A DNA stretch of 64,000 bases, taken from NCBI RefSeq assembly GCF_009755605.1, contig NZ_WPNZ01000007.1:330168-394167 (forward strand), read 5' to 3'. Under the pieces are notes generated by a model. The model made no database searches. It was not told where the DNA came from and saw only the letters and a program-made list of their open reading frames with translations. Below, in pieces: positions 16,425 to 25,551 of this stretch. The first letter of the stretch is position 1, and each line of letters begins with the position of its first letter. Position numbers and translations under genes: made by a program. Origin of the DNA: Streptomyces typhae (lineage in GTDB: Bacteria > Actinomycetota > Actinomycetes > Streptomycetales > Streptomycetaceae).

Positions 16425-17087
16425 GTGGAAGAGACCATCGGAGTCACGTCAGCCGCCCAGATCCCGAAGCAGCGCGGAGAGGCCCTGCCCGACACGGCCG
16501 TACGGTACGCGGAGGAGCGGCACTGGGATGTCTTCCCCGGCGCCTGGCTCGAATCCGTCGAGGGAACGTGGCGCTGCTCGTGCGGTGAGGCCGCCTGCCC
16601 CGCGCCCGGCGCACACCCGGCGCGCGACGACTGGGCGACGCAGGCCACCGGCAGTGCGACGGTCGCCCGGCGGATGTGGGCGAAGCAGCCGAACGCCTCC
16701 ATCCTGCTTCCCACCGGCCGTACGTTCGACGCGATCGACGTTCCCGAGACCGCCGGGTTCCTCGCTCTCGCCCGCATGGAGCGCATGGAGCTCACCCTCG
16801 GACCGGTGACGTGCACACCGGACCGGCGCATGCACTTCTTCGTGCTTCCCGGTGCCGCGGCGAAGGTTCCCGATCTCCTGCGGAAGTTGGGCTGGCCGCC
16901 CGCCGCGCTCGACCTCGTCACCCTCGGTGAAGGCAGCTACGTCGCCGCGCCCCCGACCCGTTTCGGCGCGTCCGGCGCCGTCCAGTGGGCCTGCCGGCCC
17001 ACCGCCGCCAACCGCTGGCTGCCCGACGCCGAGGAAATCATCTCCCCCCTGTCGTACGCCTGCGGCAGGGAGTCCCGCCGCAAGTAG
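16425..17087 (+). CDS. Bifunctional DNA primase/polymerase-like protein (small)
   Basis: A 220-residue protein resembling the N-terminal prim-pol domain annotated widely in streptomycetes: ALPDTAVRYAEERHWDVFPG, CSCGEAACPAPGAHPARDDW (with a Cys cluster), then GRTFDAIDVPETAG and TLGEGSYVAAPPTRFG. In active prim-pols the acidic DxD-type motif coordinates metal. Here only D-AIDVPE is seen, and no helicase domain is fused, so catalytic activity is doubtful. These stand-alone proteins are conserved and not clearly phage-derived. GTG 16425 is the start used; no strong ribosome binding site is visible. Confidence 0.7.
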   Translation: MEETIGVTSAAQIPKQRGEALPDTAVRYAEERHWDVFPGAWLESVEGTWRCSCGEAACPAPGAHPARDDWATQATGSATVARRMWAKQPNASILLPTGRTFDAIDVPETAGFLALARMERMELTLGPVTCTPDRRMHFFVLPGAAAKVPDLLRKLGWPPAALDLVTLGEGSYVAAPPTRFGASGAVQWACRPTAANRWLPDAEEIISPLSYACGRESRRK

Positions 17088-17226
17088 TTTCTCCCACCCA
17101 CCCTGCCCTCTTCCTCCCGCGGAGCACCCGCCCGCGCTGTGGGCAACTGGGCCGCCGTCGAAGCCCCCGGTCACGGAGCCCCACGTAGGGTTCACGGACG
17201 GCCTACGGCAACAAAAAGGGGCACCG

Positions 17227-18003
17227 GTGACCGAGCCAGCAGTACACGTACACAACCTGTGGAAGGCCTTCGGCCAGCAACTCGCCGTGGCGGGCGTCGA
17301 CCTCACCCTCCCCGCGGGCAAGTTCATCGGCCTGGTGGGCCCCAACGGAGCGGGCAAGACCACCACCCTCTCCATGGTCACCGGCCTGCTCCGCCCCGAC
17401 CAGGGCACCGTCGAAGTCGTCGGCCACGACGTCTGGAAGGACCCCGCCGAGGTCAAGGCCCGCATCGGCGTGCTCCCGGAGGGCCTGCGCCTGTTCGACC
17501 GGCTCTCGGGCCGGGAACTCCTCGCGTACACGGGCAGGCTGCGGGGCCTGCCCGGCACGGAGGTCGACAAGCGCGCCACCCAGCTCCTGGACGTCCTCGA
17601 CCTCGCGGGCGCCCAGCACAAACTGGTCGTCGACTACTCCACCGGCATGCGCAAGAAGATCGGCCTCGCGGCAGCGCTCCTGCACAACCCCGAAGTGCTG
17701 TTCCTCGACGAGCCCTTCGAGGGCGTCGACCCGGTCTCCGCCCAGACGATCCGCGGCGTCCTCGAGCGCTACACCGGCTCCGGCGCGACCGTCGTCTTCT
17801 CCAGCCACGTCATGGAACTGGTGGAGTCCCTGTGCGACTGGGTCGCCGTCATCGCGGCGGGCCGCATCCGCGCGCAGGGCCCCCTCGCCGAGGTCCGCGG
17901 CGACGCCGCCACGCTCCAGGAGGCCTTCCTCGAACTCGTCGGCGCGCACGGGCGCGACGCGGCCACGGACCTGGACTGGCTCGGCGGCGGGAGCACCCGG
18001 TGA
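17227..18003 (+). CDS. ABC transporter ATP-binding protein
   Basis: A 258-residue ATPase subunit. It has Walker A GPNGAGKTTT (about residue 40), Q-loop region IGVLPEGLRLFDRLS, signature-like YSTGMRKKIGLAAALL (the canonical LSGGQ serine/glycine is replaced by STGM), Walker B VLFLDEPFEGVD and the H-loop VVFSSHVME. GTG 17227 directly precedes the domain. It overlaps the permease gene by 4 bp (GTGA). The pair forms an exporter of unknown substrate. Confidence 0.9.
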   Translation: MTEPAVHVHNLWKAFGQQLAVAGVDLTLPAGKFIGLVGPNGAGKTTTLSMVTGLLRPDQGTVEVVGHDVWKDPAEVKARIGVLPEGLRLFDRLSGRELLAYTGRLRGLPGTEVDKRATQLLDVLDLAGAQHKLVVDYSTGMRKKIGLAAALLHNPEVLFLDEPFEGVDPVSAQTIRGVLERYTGSGATVVFSSHVMELVESLCDWVAVIAAGRIRAQGPLAEVRGDAATLQEAFLELVGAHGRDAATDLDWLGGGSTR

Positions 18004-19625
18004 CGGCCCCGGCAGCAGCGCCCGCCGCCCCCGCCGCGGCACCGTCCCTGACCCCCGTCTTCGTACGTCTGAAACTGTCCCTCCTGCGCAACGGCCTGCG
18101 CCAGTCCTCCGGCCGCCGCGCCGCCTACGTGGCGTCCGCCGTCGTCGCGCTGCTGTTCGCCGCGCTCCAACTGCTCGGCCTGATCCTGCTGCGCGGCGAC
18201 GAGCACGCCGCGACGGTGACGGTCATCCTCGTCGCGGTGCTCGCGCTCGGCTGGGCCGTCATGCCGCTGTTCTTCCCCAGCGGCGACGAGACGCTCGACC
18301 CGACCCGCCTGGTGATGCTGCCGCTGCGGCCGCGCCCCCTCGTCCGCGCCCTCCTCGTCGCCTCCCTCGTGGGCATCGGGCCGCTCTTCACGCTCTGCCT
18401 GGCTCTCGGCGCGGTGATCGCGGTGGCACGGGGCGGGGCGGCGGTCGCGGTGGGCGCCGTGGCCGTACCGCTGACGCTGCTCCTGTGCGTGGCGCTCGCG
18501 CGGGCCGTCGCCACCGCCAACGTCCGCCTGCTCACCAGCCGCAGGGGCCGGGACCTCGCCGTGCTCAGCGGACTCGTCATCGCCGTCGGGGCGCAGCTGG
18601 TGAACTTCGGCGCGCAGCGCATCGGTTCGTCGGCGGAAGGTCTCGGCGAGCTGGAACCGGCCGCGGACGTCCTCGGCTGGATCCCGCCGTCGTCCGCGCT
18701 GTCGGCGGTGCACGCGACGGGCGAGGCCCGCTACGCCACCGCGGCGGCCCAGCTCATCCTGTCCTTCGCCGCCCTGCTGCTGCTCCTGCACCTCTGGCAG
18801 CGCAGCCTGACCCGGCTCATGACCTCGCCCGACGGCTCGACGCTCGCGGCGGCGGAACCGGACCGCAGGCAACGCGGCGGCGGCCTCTTCGCCCGGCTGC
18901 CCGCCGGCCGCACCGGACCCGTCATGGAGCGCACGCTGCGCTACGTGTGGCGCGACCCGAAGACCAAGGCGGCCTGGGTGACGTCCCTCGCCATCGGCTT
19001 GATCGTGCCGGTGTTCAACGCCCTCCAGGACACCGGTTCCGTGTACTTCGCGTGCTTCGCCGCGGGAATGCTCGGCATCCAGATGTACAACCAGTTCGGG
19101 CAGGACACGTCGGCGTTCTGGATGGTCGCCATGACGGTCGCCTCCACCCGGGACGCGTACGAGGAACTGCGCGCCCGCGCGCTCGCCCTGCTCGTGATCA
19201 CCCTGCCGTACGCGGCACTCGTCACCGTCCTGACCACGGCCCTGCTCGGCGAGTGGCACGCGCTCCCGGAGACCCTCGGTCTGTCCTTCGCGCTCCTGGG
19301 CGCCATGCTGGCCACCGGCGCCTGGTCGTCGGCCCGCTATCCGTACTCGATCCCGCAGCAGGGCCACAAGAACGTCGCCCCCGGCCAGGCGGGCCTCGCC
19401 TGGATCTCCATCTTCGGCGGCATGCTCGCCGCCGCCGTCCTGTGCGCCCCGGTCCTCGCTCTCACGATCTGGCTGCACACCGCGGGCCACGGCTCCTGGA
19501 CGTGGCTGCTGCTGCCCGTGGGGACGCTGTACGGCGTCGCGGTCACCGGTGCGGGGCTGCGGATCGCGGCACCGCGGGTGGCGCGGCGGCTGCCGGAGAT
19601 CCTCGCCGCGGTGAGCAAGGGCTGA
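18000..19625 (+). CDS. ABC transporter permease
   Basis: A 541-residue integral membrane protein translationally coupled to the ATPase by GTGA. After an Ala/Pro-rich N-terminus it has about 12 hydrophobic segments, for example AAYVASAVVALLFAALQLLG, TVILVAVLALGWAVMPLFF and AALLLLLHLWQ. It lacks a solute-binding partner, so export is more likely than import. GTG 18000 is set by the overlap. The operon appears to end at the complex hairpin at 19685-19757. Confidence 0.85.
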   Translation: MTAPAAAPAAPAAAPSLTPVFVRLKLSLLRNGLRQSSGRRAAYVASAVVALLFAALQLLGLILLRGDEHAATVTVILVAVLALGWAVMPLFFPSGDETLDPTRLVMLPLRPRPLVRALLVASLVGIGPLFTLCLALGAVIAVARGGAAVAVGAVAVPLTLLLCVALARAVATANVRLLTSRRGRDLAVLSGLVIAVGAQLVNFGAQRIGSSAEGLGELEPAADVLGWIPPSSALSAVHATGEARYATAAAQLILSFAALLLLLHLWQRSLTRLMTSPDGSTLAAAEPDRRQRGGGLFARLPAGRTGPVMERTLRYVWRDPKTKAAWVTSLAIGLIVPVFNALQDTGSVYFACFAAGMLGIQMYNQFGQDTSAFWMVAMTVASTRDAYEELRARALALLVITLPYAALVTVLTTALLGEWHALPETLGLSFALLGAMLATGAWSSARYPYSIPQQGHKNVAPGQAGLAWISIFGGMLAAAVLCAPVLALTIWLHTAGHGSWTWLLLPVGTLYGVAVTGAGLRIAAPRVARRLPEILAAVSKG

Positions 19626-20091
19626 GCGAGGCGTGCGCGAGGCGTGTGCGAGCTGCCCGCGAGGTGCGCGGGCTGAGCGCGCAGCGACCCGCGAGCCGTG
19701 GTTCCTCCGCCGTGCGGCGGGGGAAGCCGGCCGGACGTACCGGCGGCTCGCGGGTCGGGTGACTGCCTGAGATTAGGGCCGGCTGCGCGCCTGTCACACG
19801 CGCTGGTCCGGCACCGCACTGAGTGTGGTGGCGGGCCGCTAGCCCGCAGTCACCTCTTCCGTCCGGTTTCCATACATCTGCCGAACCACCTCCTCTCTGA
19901 AGTAACACTCACCCTAGGAAGGCCGCGGCGGCCGTTCAACTGTTTTTCGGGGATGCTGGTCCGGCAACGATTTGCCTCAACTTCCGGGAACTTACTGTGT
20001 GCTGGGTCACGTTCAAGTTGAATGATCTGACGTGCGGTAGGACTACGCGCGGTAGGAAGACGTGCAGTACACGGCGTGCAGGGGGGACCGG
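19626..20091. other. Intergenic region: operon end and PAS-gene promoter
   Basis: Holds the hairpin at 19685-19757. Near the PAS gene there is an 11-bp palindrome TTCAAGTTGAA (20012-20022) and two related GCGCGGTAGGA/GTGCGGTAGGA stretches (about 20031-20057). The A/T-richer part at 19930-20030 is the probable promoter of the PAS gene. No small gene is supported. Confidence 0.45.
19685..19757 (+). terminator. Long-range hairpin after the ABC exporter
   Basis: Perfect 14-bp arms (19685-19698 and 19744-19757) enclose 45 bases that contain a smaller 6-bp hairpin CCGCCG/CGGCGG. The result is a branched structure about 60 bp after the permease stop. It probably terminates the exporter transcript; there is no T-run, as is common in Streptomyces. 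Confidence 0.6.
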
Positions 20092-21462
20092 GTGAGTGCT
20101 TCCCGACAGAGCGGAACCACCGACGAACTGGGTCCCGAGGAGCCGGAGTCCGGCGGGGCGGAGCTGCTCGCGGCGCTCCTCGACGGGATGGACGCGGCGC
20201 TGTGCGCGTTCGACGCCGACGGGGTCGTGACGCACTGGAACCGCGAGGCCGAGCGCGTCCTCGGCTGGAGTGCCGACGAGGCCGTCGGGCGGCGCGGGTT
20301 CGCGGGCTGGGCGGTGCGCACCGCCGACGCGGCGGAGGTCGAGGGGCGGCTGCTCTCCGCCATGCACGCCCCGGGGCGGCGGGTCGACGAGTTCGCCCTG
20401 CTCACCAAGGACGGCGGGCGGGTCCTCGTGCGCACCCAGTCCGCCTCCGTGCGCGGCGGCGACGGCAAGCCCAGCGGGGTGTACTGCGCCTTCAGCGAGG
20501 TGCACGCCCAGATCGACCTGGAGCGGTCGATCGCGCTGAGCGAGGCCCTCTTCGACAACGCCTCGTGGGGCGTCGTCCTCGTCGACGCCGACCTGCGGCC
20601 CGCCGTGGTGAACGAGCACGCGGCCCGCGCCCTGCGCATGGGCCGCACGGCGCTGCTCGGACGCCCGCTCGGCGAGGTGCTCTCCCAGGGCGTCGAGGAG
20701 CTGGAGAGCGCCCTCACGCACGTCCTCGCCGAGGGGGCGCCGCCCGCGCCGGCCGAGATGTGGGTGGCCGTGCGCGGTGAGAGCGGCGAGCCGGAGCGCC
20801 GGTGCTGGCGCAGCGGCTTCCTGCGGCTCGGCTCGCCGCTGGCCGAGGAACCGGTGCCGCTCGGCGTGGGCTGGCTCTTCCTCGACGTCACGGAGGCCAA
20901 GCACACCGAGCAGGAGGCGGCACAGCTCCGCTTCCGGTCCCAGCAGCTGCACCGCGCCGCCCGCGCCGCCGCCGAGTGCGAGGACCCGATGGAGGCGGCC
21001 ACCGTCCAGCTCGACTTCGCCCTGGCCGGGTTCGCCGACCACGCCCTGATCGACGTGGTCGTCGGCGAGGACCCCGAGCTGCGGCTCGTGCGCACGGTCG
21101 CGTCCCCGGCGGGGACCCCGGGGCCGCGGGTGCCCGGTGGCAAGTCGCAGCTGCCCGTGCGCTACCCGGAGGGGCATCCGGCGCCGCAGTGCGTGGAGCG
21201 GGTGGGGTCGGTGCGGGCCAGCGCCGGGCCGGGGACCGCTCCCGAGCGGGGCCGGGAGTGGGCCCTGGCCCGGCAGTGGCCGGAGTCCACGGTGCACGCC
21301 CTGTGCGCGGTGCTGCGCAGCCGGGGGCGGACCCTGGGCGTGGTGACCTTCCTTCGGGGATCCGCTCGGGCGCAGTTCGAGCGGGCGGACGCGGTGTACG
21401 CGGAGAGCGTCGCCGCGCGGGTCGCGGGCTGCCTCGACCTCGCGGGGCGCGGCAGGGAGTGA
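20092..21462 (+). CDS. PAS-domain sensor protein without output kinase
   Basis: A 456-residue soluble protein. PAS domain 1 spans about residues 25-140 (LLDGMDAALCAFDADGVVTHWN, VLGWSADEAVG), PAS domain 2 about 155-280 (LFDNASWGVVLVDADLRP, AALLGRPLGEVL), then a helical link and a GAF-like C-terminal part (ESTVHALCAVLRSRGRTLGV). No kinase, phosphatase or GGDEF domain follows, so signal output must be through partner binding. It resembles the N-terminal half of Streptomyces PAS-GAF-SpoIIE phosphatases with the phosphatase missing. GTG 20092 has GGGGGG upstream. It converges on the SIS gene. Confidence 0.8.
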   Translation: MSASRQSGTTDELGPEEPESGGAELLAALLDGMDAALCAFDADGVVTHWNREAERVLGWSADEAVGRRGFAGWAVRTADAAEVEGRLLSAMHAPGRRVDEFALLTKDGGRVLVRTQSASVRGGDGKPSGVYCAFSEVHAQIDLERSIALSEALFDNASWGVVLVDADLRPAVVNEHAARALRMGRTALLGRPLGEVLSQGVEELESALTHVLAEGAPPAPAEMWVAVRGESGEPERRCWRSGFLRLGSPLAEEPVPLGVGWLFLDVTEAKHTEQEAAQLRFRSQQLHRAARAAAECEDPMEAATVQLDFALAGFADHALIDVVVGEDPELRLVRTVASPAGTPGPRVPGGKSQLPVRYPEGHPAPQCVERVGSVRASAGPGTAPERGREWALARQWPESTVHALCAVLRSRGRTLGVVTFLRGSARAQFERADAVYAESVAARVAGCLDLAGRGRE

Positions 21463-21499
21463 GCCGCCGCGCTCGCGCCGCGTGCCCCCGGCGAGGCCC

Positions 21500-22411
21500 T
21501 CAGTGCCGGTAGAAGATCCGGTCGCCGTACTCGGCGAAGATCCGCCCGTTCCAGTCGTGCCCCCCGTCCACGTTCCCGGAGCGCAGCAGGGGCGGCTGGA
21601 TACCTCGGCTCCCGAGGGCGGCGACCGCGGTGGCCGTGACGGCCTGCATGAGCGCGCTGGTGACAGCGGTGGAAGCGGGTCCGAACGGAGCGTCGACGGA
21701 GTCGACGGAGAGCTCCGCGTCACCGATGGCGATCTTGGAGTCGAGCACGACGTCGCAGTGGTCCTTGAGGAAGGTCCCGGACACGTGCCGCGACTTCGTC
21801 TCCGTCGCGTACACCACCGAGGTCACGCCGATGACCTTCAGGCCGAGCGCGCGGGCGTTCATGGCCATCTCCACCGGCAGCGCGTTGCGCCCGGACAGGG
21901 AGATGATCACGAGGACGTCGCCGGGGCGGACCGGGCTGGAGTCCAGGACGGCGGCGGCGAGGCCGTCCACGCGCTCCAGGGCCGAGCCGAGCGTCGCGGG
22001 CATCACGTCCACGCCGACGGCGCCGGGCACGGCGAGCAGGTTCATCAGGGCGAGGCCGCCCGCGCGGTAGACGACGTCCTGGGCGGCGAGGGAGGAGTGG
22101 CCCGCGCCGAAGGCGAAGAGGCGGCCGTCCGCGGCCACCGCGTCGGCGATCAGCTCGCCCGCGGCCGTGATCGCCGGTGTCTCCTCGTCCCGCACCCGGC
22201 GCAGCAGGTCGATCGTGGCGTCGAGGTAGCGCTCGGCGACTGGCGCCGTGGCACCGGAACGGTCACCGCCCGTGCCGGACGCGCCCTCGCCACCGCCGGG
22301 TACGCCACCGCTCCCGCCGGGCGACGCGCCCGCCCCCGTCGCGTCTTTCACCGGGGTCGCTCCGCCCTCACGGACCCCCTCGGACCCGCCTGCCGCCATG
22401 CCGTGGCTCAT
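21500..22411 (-). CDS. SIS-domain sugar-phosphate-binding protein (UPF0309 family)
   Basis: A 303-residue protein with one sugar-isomerase fold. The phosphosugar-binding loops are GRLFAFGAGHSSLAAQD (about residue 95), VIISLSGRNALPVEM (about 160) and VIGVTSV. Members bind or isomerise hexosamine phosphates; the reaction is not established for UPF0309. The N-terminus is a Gly/Ser-rich tail of about 60 residues, not in the core. ATG 22411 is preferred to 22459. It is divergent from the DesR-like repressor gene. Confidence 0.8.
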   Translation of the reverse strand: MSHGMAAGGSEGVREGGATPVKDATGAGASPGGSGGVPGGGEGASGTGGDRSGATAPVAERYLDATIDLLRRVRDEETPAITAAGELIADAVAADGRLFAFGAGHSSLAAQDVVYRAGGLALMNLLAVPGAVGVDVMPATLGSALERVDGLAAAVLDSSPVRPGDVLVIISLSGRNALPVEMAMNARALGLKVIGVTSVVYATETKSRHVSGTFLKDHCDVVLDSKIAIGDAELSVDSVDAPFGPASTAVTSALMQAVTATAVAALGSRGIQPPLLRSGNVDGGHDWNGRIFAEYGDRIFYRH

Positions 22412-22590
22412 CCGCGAAACCCCTTCGTCCCGCCGTCGTCCCGTCGTGTCGCGGATCACGGTGCGGTCTGGACCAGGGCCCTGTCAATACGGCCTCCGAC
22501 CGCCTCTTTTCCCGGCGCAACCCGGTTGTCAGCGGTATGCGTCAGAATTGGAGACAGGGCCAGCGCACGAGCGAATTCTGAGGGGCACCC

Positions 22591-23283
22591 ATGTCGGGGC
22601 TGATTGACACCACTGAGATGTATTTGCGCACCATCCTCGAGCTGGAGGAGGAGGGTGTCGTCCCCATGCGCGCCAGGATCGCCGAGCGGCTCGACCAGAG
22701 CGGCCCGACGGTGAGCCAGACGGTGGCGCGGATGGAGCGTGACGGCCTGGTGGCCGTCGCAAGCGACCGGCACCTGGAGCTGACCGAGGAGGGCCGCCGT
22801 CTCGCCACCCGCGTGATGCGCAAGCACCGCCTCGCCGAATGTCTCCTGGTCGACGTGATCGGCCTGGAGTGGGAGCAGGTGCACGCCGAGGCCTGCCGCT
22901 GGGAGCACGTGATGAGCGAGGCGGTGGAGCGCCGCGTCCTCGAGCTCCTGCGCCATCCCACCGAGTCGCCGTACGGCAACCCCATCCCGGGCCTGGAAGA
23001 GCTCGGCGAGAAGGACGGCGCCGACCCGTTCCTGGACGAGGGCATGGTCTCCCTGATCGACCTCGACCCCGGCACGGACGGCAAGACGGTCGTGGTGCGC
23101 CGCATCGGCGAGCCGATCCAGACGGATGCCCAGCTGATGTACACGCTCCGGCGCGCGGGCGTGCAGCCCGGCTCGGTCGTGAGCGTCACGGAGTCCGCGG
23201 GCGGCGTGCTCGTCGGCAGCAGCGGCGAGGCCGCCGAGCTCGCGGCGGACGTCGCGTCGCACGTGTTCGTGGCCAAGCGCTGA
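22591..23283 (+). CDS. desR: DtxR-family iron-dependent repressor (DesR-like)
   Basis: A 230-residue metalloregulator. The winged helix is at the N-terminus (TTEMYLRTILELEEEGVVPM, SGPTVSQTVARMERDGLV). The dimerisation/metal domain has KHRLAECLLVDVIGLEW and VHAEACRWEHVMSEAVERR with the Cys and His ligands of DtxR (CRWEH), and an SH3-like C-terminal domain is present. It represses siderophore and iron-uptake genes when Fe(II) is bound; the near-full identity I recall to S. coelicolor DesR supports the name. GAGGGG lies just before the ATG. No iron box of the TTAGGTTAGGC type is seen in this window, so its targets lie elsewhere. Confidence 0.9.
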   Translation: MSGLIDTTEMYLRTILELEEEGVVPMRARIAERLDQSGPTVSQTVARMERDGLVAVASDRHLELTEEGRRLATRVMRKHRLAECLLVDVIGLEWEQVHAEACRWEHVMSEAVERRVLELLRHPTESPYGNPIPGLEELGEKDGADPFLDEGMVSLIDLDPGTDGKTVVVRRIGEPIQTDAQLMYTLRRAGVQPGSVVSVTESAGGVLVGSSGEAAELAADVASHVFVAKR

Positions 23284-23284
23284 C

Positions 23285-23309
23285 GGCGCCCGGCCCCGGG
23301 CCGGGTGCC
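23285..23309 (+). terminator. Hairpin directly after desR
   Basis: Twelve-base arms (23285-23296 and 23298-23309) that pair fully if one G-U is allowed. They begin one base after the stop codon. Probable factor-independent terminator of the repressor gene, without a T-run. Confidence 0.7.
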
Positions 23310-23878
23310 GAACCGGCTGTTCCGGTCAACTCCTGTGAGCACAGAGGCGGTTGGGACAAGACCGAGACCGGCCGGAGTGGAAGATCCAGTGTGCCGAATC
23401 GCAGCGGCGGAACGCATTGCGTGCGAGGCTGTCGCGAGAGGCATATGACCCGATGATTCTCGACCCGGCGCCGTCCGGGCCCCCGGAGGACGGGACCCGG
23501 CGGGCGGTCGGCCAGGGCGGTCACCGGGTCCTGCACCGGGTCCTTGCCGCACGGCGGGAGAGGGGGCGGACGATGAGCCCGGCTGGTGATCAGGCGTGCG
23601 CGAACCGCAGAGCACCCCGCGTCGCCCGCGGCATGCCCCGCGCCGCCCGCGCAGAGGGCCCCGGCGCCCTTGGGCGCCGGGGCCTGTCCTCCCCTGTGCT
23701 GACCCGGAGCCCCGAGCTCTCAGGGTCATTCCCCACGGGCCGGTTTCCCCGAGCGGCCCGCCCCCCGATGAAGATCTCCCCTCGGCGGCGGCGGTCAATC
23801 CTTGAGCACGGTCACCCGAACGAGGGGTGTTGGCGGCAAGACGGCCGAGATCGAATGAGGGTTCGATAGCGTGCCGGG
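23310..23878. other. Gene-poor stretch before the alpha/beta hydrolase
   Basis: 569 bp with a second strong terminator inside it (23657-23684) although desR already ends at its own hairpin. A frame from ATG 23453 through the terminator keeps G/C-rich third positions for part of its length, but resembles nothing and lacks a ribosome binding site. A short non-coding RNA ending at 23684 is possible. Confidence 0.35.
23657..23684 (+). terminator. Perfect 13-bp hairpin terminator
   Basis: GGCCCCGGCGCCC, loop TT, GGGCGCCGGGGCC, followed by TGTCCTCCCCTGT. It is very stable and symmetrical, 370 bp after the desR stop, and must end some transcript other than or in addition to desR. Confidence 0.75.
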
Positions 23879-24793
23879 GTGCGTGAGCGAACGACACGTC
23901 CGGATCCAAGGGGGGTGCCTGGGACCATGGTGCGACGCATCGACGTGACCGGCGCGGGTGGCGTGGGCCTCGCCGCCTGGGAGTACGCGGACCCTCCCAA
24001 ATCCAGGGAGGCCGAGGCGTCCCCGGGCGGAGTCCTGCTGCTGCACGGCCTGATGGGCCGTGCCTCGCACTGGGCGGGCACGGCCCGCTGGCTCGCCGAG
24101 CGGCACCGCGCGGTCGCCCTCGACCAGCGCGGGCACGGCCAGAGCGACAAGCCGGCCGACGGCCCCTACCACCGCGAGGCGTACGTGGACGACGCCGAGG
24201 CCGCCCTGGAACAGCTAGGCCTCGCCCCCGCCGTCCTCATCGGCCACTCCATGGGCGCGCTCACCGGATGGCAGCTCGCCGCGCGCCGCCCCGACCTGGT
24301 GCGGGGCCTGGTCGTCTGCGACATGCGCGCCTCGGCGCTCGGAGCCGCCTCGCAGCGGGAGTGGGCGGACTGGTTCAAGTCCTGGCCGGTGCCGTTCGCG
24401 ACGCTCGCCGACGTCCGCAAGTGGTTCGGCGAGGACGACCCCTGGGTGGAGCGGCCCAACCCCTCGCGGGGCAACTTCTTCGCGGAGGTGATGACCGAGG
24501 GCGACGACGGCTGGCGCCCCGTCTTCGACCCGGCGCACATGCTGAAGTCCCGCGAGACCTGGGTGTACGACGCGCACTGGGAGGAGCTGATCCAGGTCCA
24601 GTGCCCCGCCCTCGTCGTCCGCGGCCTGGACGGCGAGCTGGGCCGCGCCGAGGCCCAGGAGATGGTGCGCGTCCTGCCCCGCGGGGCCTACGCGGAGGTC
24701 CCCGACGCCGGCCACCTCGTGCACTACGACCAGCCGGCGGGCTGGCGAGAGGCGATCGAGCCGTTCCTGGACGGCGTCCTGACGGGCTCCTAG
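23879..24793 (+). CDS. Alpha/beta-fold hydrolase
   Basis: A 304-residue hydrolase. It has HGLMGRASHW (oxyanion hole HG), DQRGHGQSDKP, the nucleophile elbow GHSMG (about residue 124), a cap-domain region, then the probable acid in RGLDGELG and the catalytic His in DAGHLVHYDQP. Length and motifs fit epoxide-hydrolase/haloalkane-dehalogenase-like or esterase families; the substrate cannot be said. GTG 23879 begins MRERTTRPD; a later ATG (MVRRIDVTG) is the alternative start. It converges on pdxH. Confidence 0.88.
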   Translation: MRERTTRPDPRGVPGTMVRRIDVTGAGGVGLAAWEYADPPKSREAEASPGGVLLLHGLMGRASHWAGTARWLAERHRAVALDQRGHGQSDKPADGPYHREAYVDDAEAALEQLGLAPAVLIGHSMGALTGWQLAARRPDLVRGLVVCDMRASALGAASQREWADWFKSWPVPFATLADVRKWFGEDDPWVERPNPSRGNFFAEVMTEGDDGWRPVFDPAHMLKSRETWVYDAHWEELIQVQCPALVVRGLDGELGRAEAQEMVRVLPRGAYAEVPDAGHLVHYDQPAGWREAIEPFLDGVLTGS

Positions 24794-24822
24794 GCCCGCC
24801 CGGCCCGCAGGAACTCAGGAAC

Positions 24823-25551
24823 TCAGGGGCTGAGGCGCTGGAGCGTCCACGGCGCGGAGGCGTCCTCGCGGACGTAGCGCAGCCTGTCGTGCAGGCGATC
24901 GGCGCGGCCCTGCCAGAACTCGACCGCGTCCGGGACGACGCGGTAGCCGCCCCAGTGCGGCGGCGCGGGCACCTGCTCGCCCTCCGGATGGCGCGCGGCC
25001 AACTCCGCGTACGCGGCGTCGAGTTCCGCGCGGGAGCCGATGACGGACGACTGGGCGCTCGCCCAGGCCCCGAGCTGGGAGCCGTGCGGGCGGCTGCGGA
25101 AGTAGCGGACGGTCTCGTCCCTGCCGGTCCGCTCCGCCGTGCCGGTCACGATCACCTGGCGGGCCATCGGGTGCCAGGGGAAGAGCAGCGAGACATGCGG
25201 GTTGGCGTCGATGTCCCGCGCCTTGCCGGACTCGTAGTTCGTGTAGAAGACGAAGCCGCGGGTGTCGTAGCCCTTCAGGAGCACCGTGCGGGAACTGGGC
25301 CGCCCCTGGGCGTCCGCCGTGGACACGACCATCGCGTTGGGCTCGTGGATCACCCCGGCGGGGTCCGCGGCCTCGGCGGCCGCTCGGGCGAACCAGTGCC
25401 CGAACTGTTCGAAGGGATCGGCGGGGAAGTCGGCTTCGGCGATGCCCTCGGCGACGTAGTGGGCACGCATGGCGGCCAGGTCGGCGGCGCCCGCGGGGGA
25501 GCCCGCGGTGGGGCCGCTCTCGTCGGGGTCGGTGGCACGGGAGTCGGTCAC
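24823..25551 (-). CDS. pdxH: Pyridoxamine 5'-phosphate oxidase
   Basis: A 242-residue FMN enzyme that oxidises pyridoxine or pyridoxamine 5'-phosphate to PLP. Motifs seen: SSRTVLLKGYDTRGFVFYTN (FMN binding), NPHVSLLFPWHPMARQV, SRPHGSQLGAWASAQSSVI and the C-terminal RLHDRLRY...RLSP signature with the substrate-binding Arg residues. Length is normal after a short Asp/Ala-rich extension. It is divergent from citrate synthase, and its product is the cofactor of SerC encoded further along. Confidence 0.95.
   Translation of the reverse strand: MTDSRATDPDESGPTAGSPAGAADLAAMRAHYVAEGIAEADFPADPFEQFGHWFARAAAEAADPAGVIHEPNAMVVSTADAQGRPSSRTVLLKGYDTRGFVFYTNYESGKARDIDANPHVSLLFPWHPMARQVIVTGTAERTGRDETVRYFRSRPHGSQLGAWASAQSSVIGSRAELDAAYAELAARHPEGEQVPAPPHWGGYRVVPDAVEFWQGRADRLHDRLRYVREDASAPWTLQRLSP

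Noticed and set aside
16425..17087. Prim-pol gene as a sign of a prophage or integrated plasmid
   Set aside because: No integrase, phage structural gene, att repeat or tRNA is nearby, and codon use equals that of its neighbours.
23453..23869. Possible protein of about 138 residues after desR
   Set aside because: It runs straight through a perfect terminator hairpin, has no ribosome binding site and resembles nothing.
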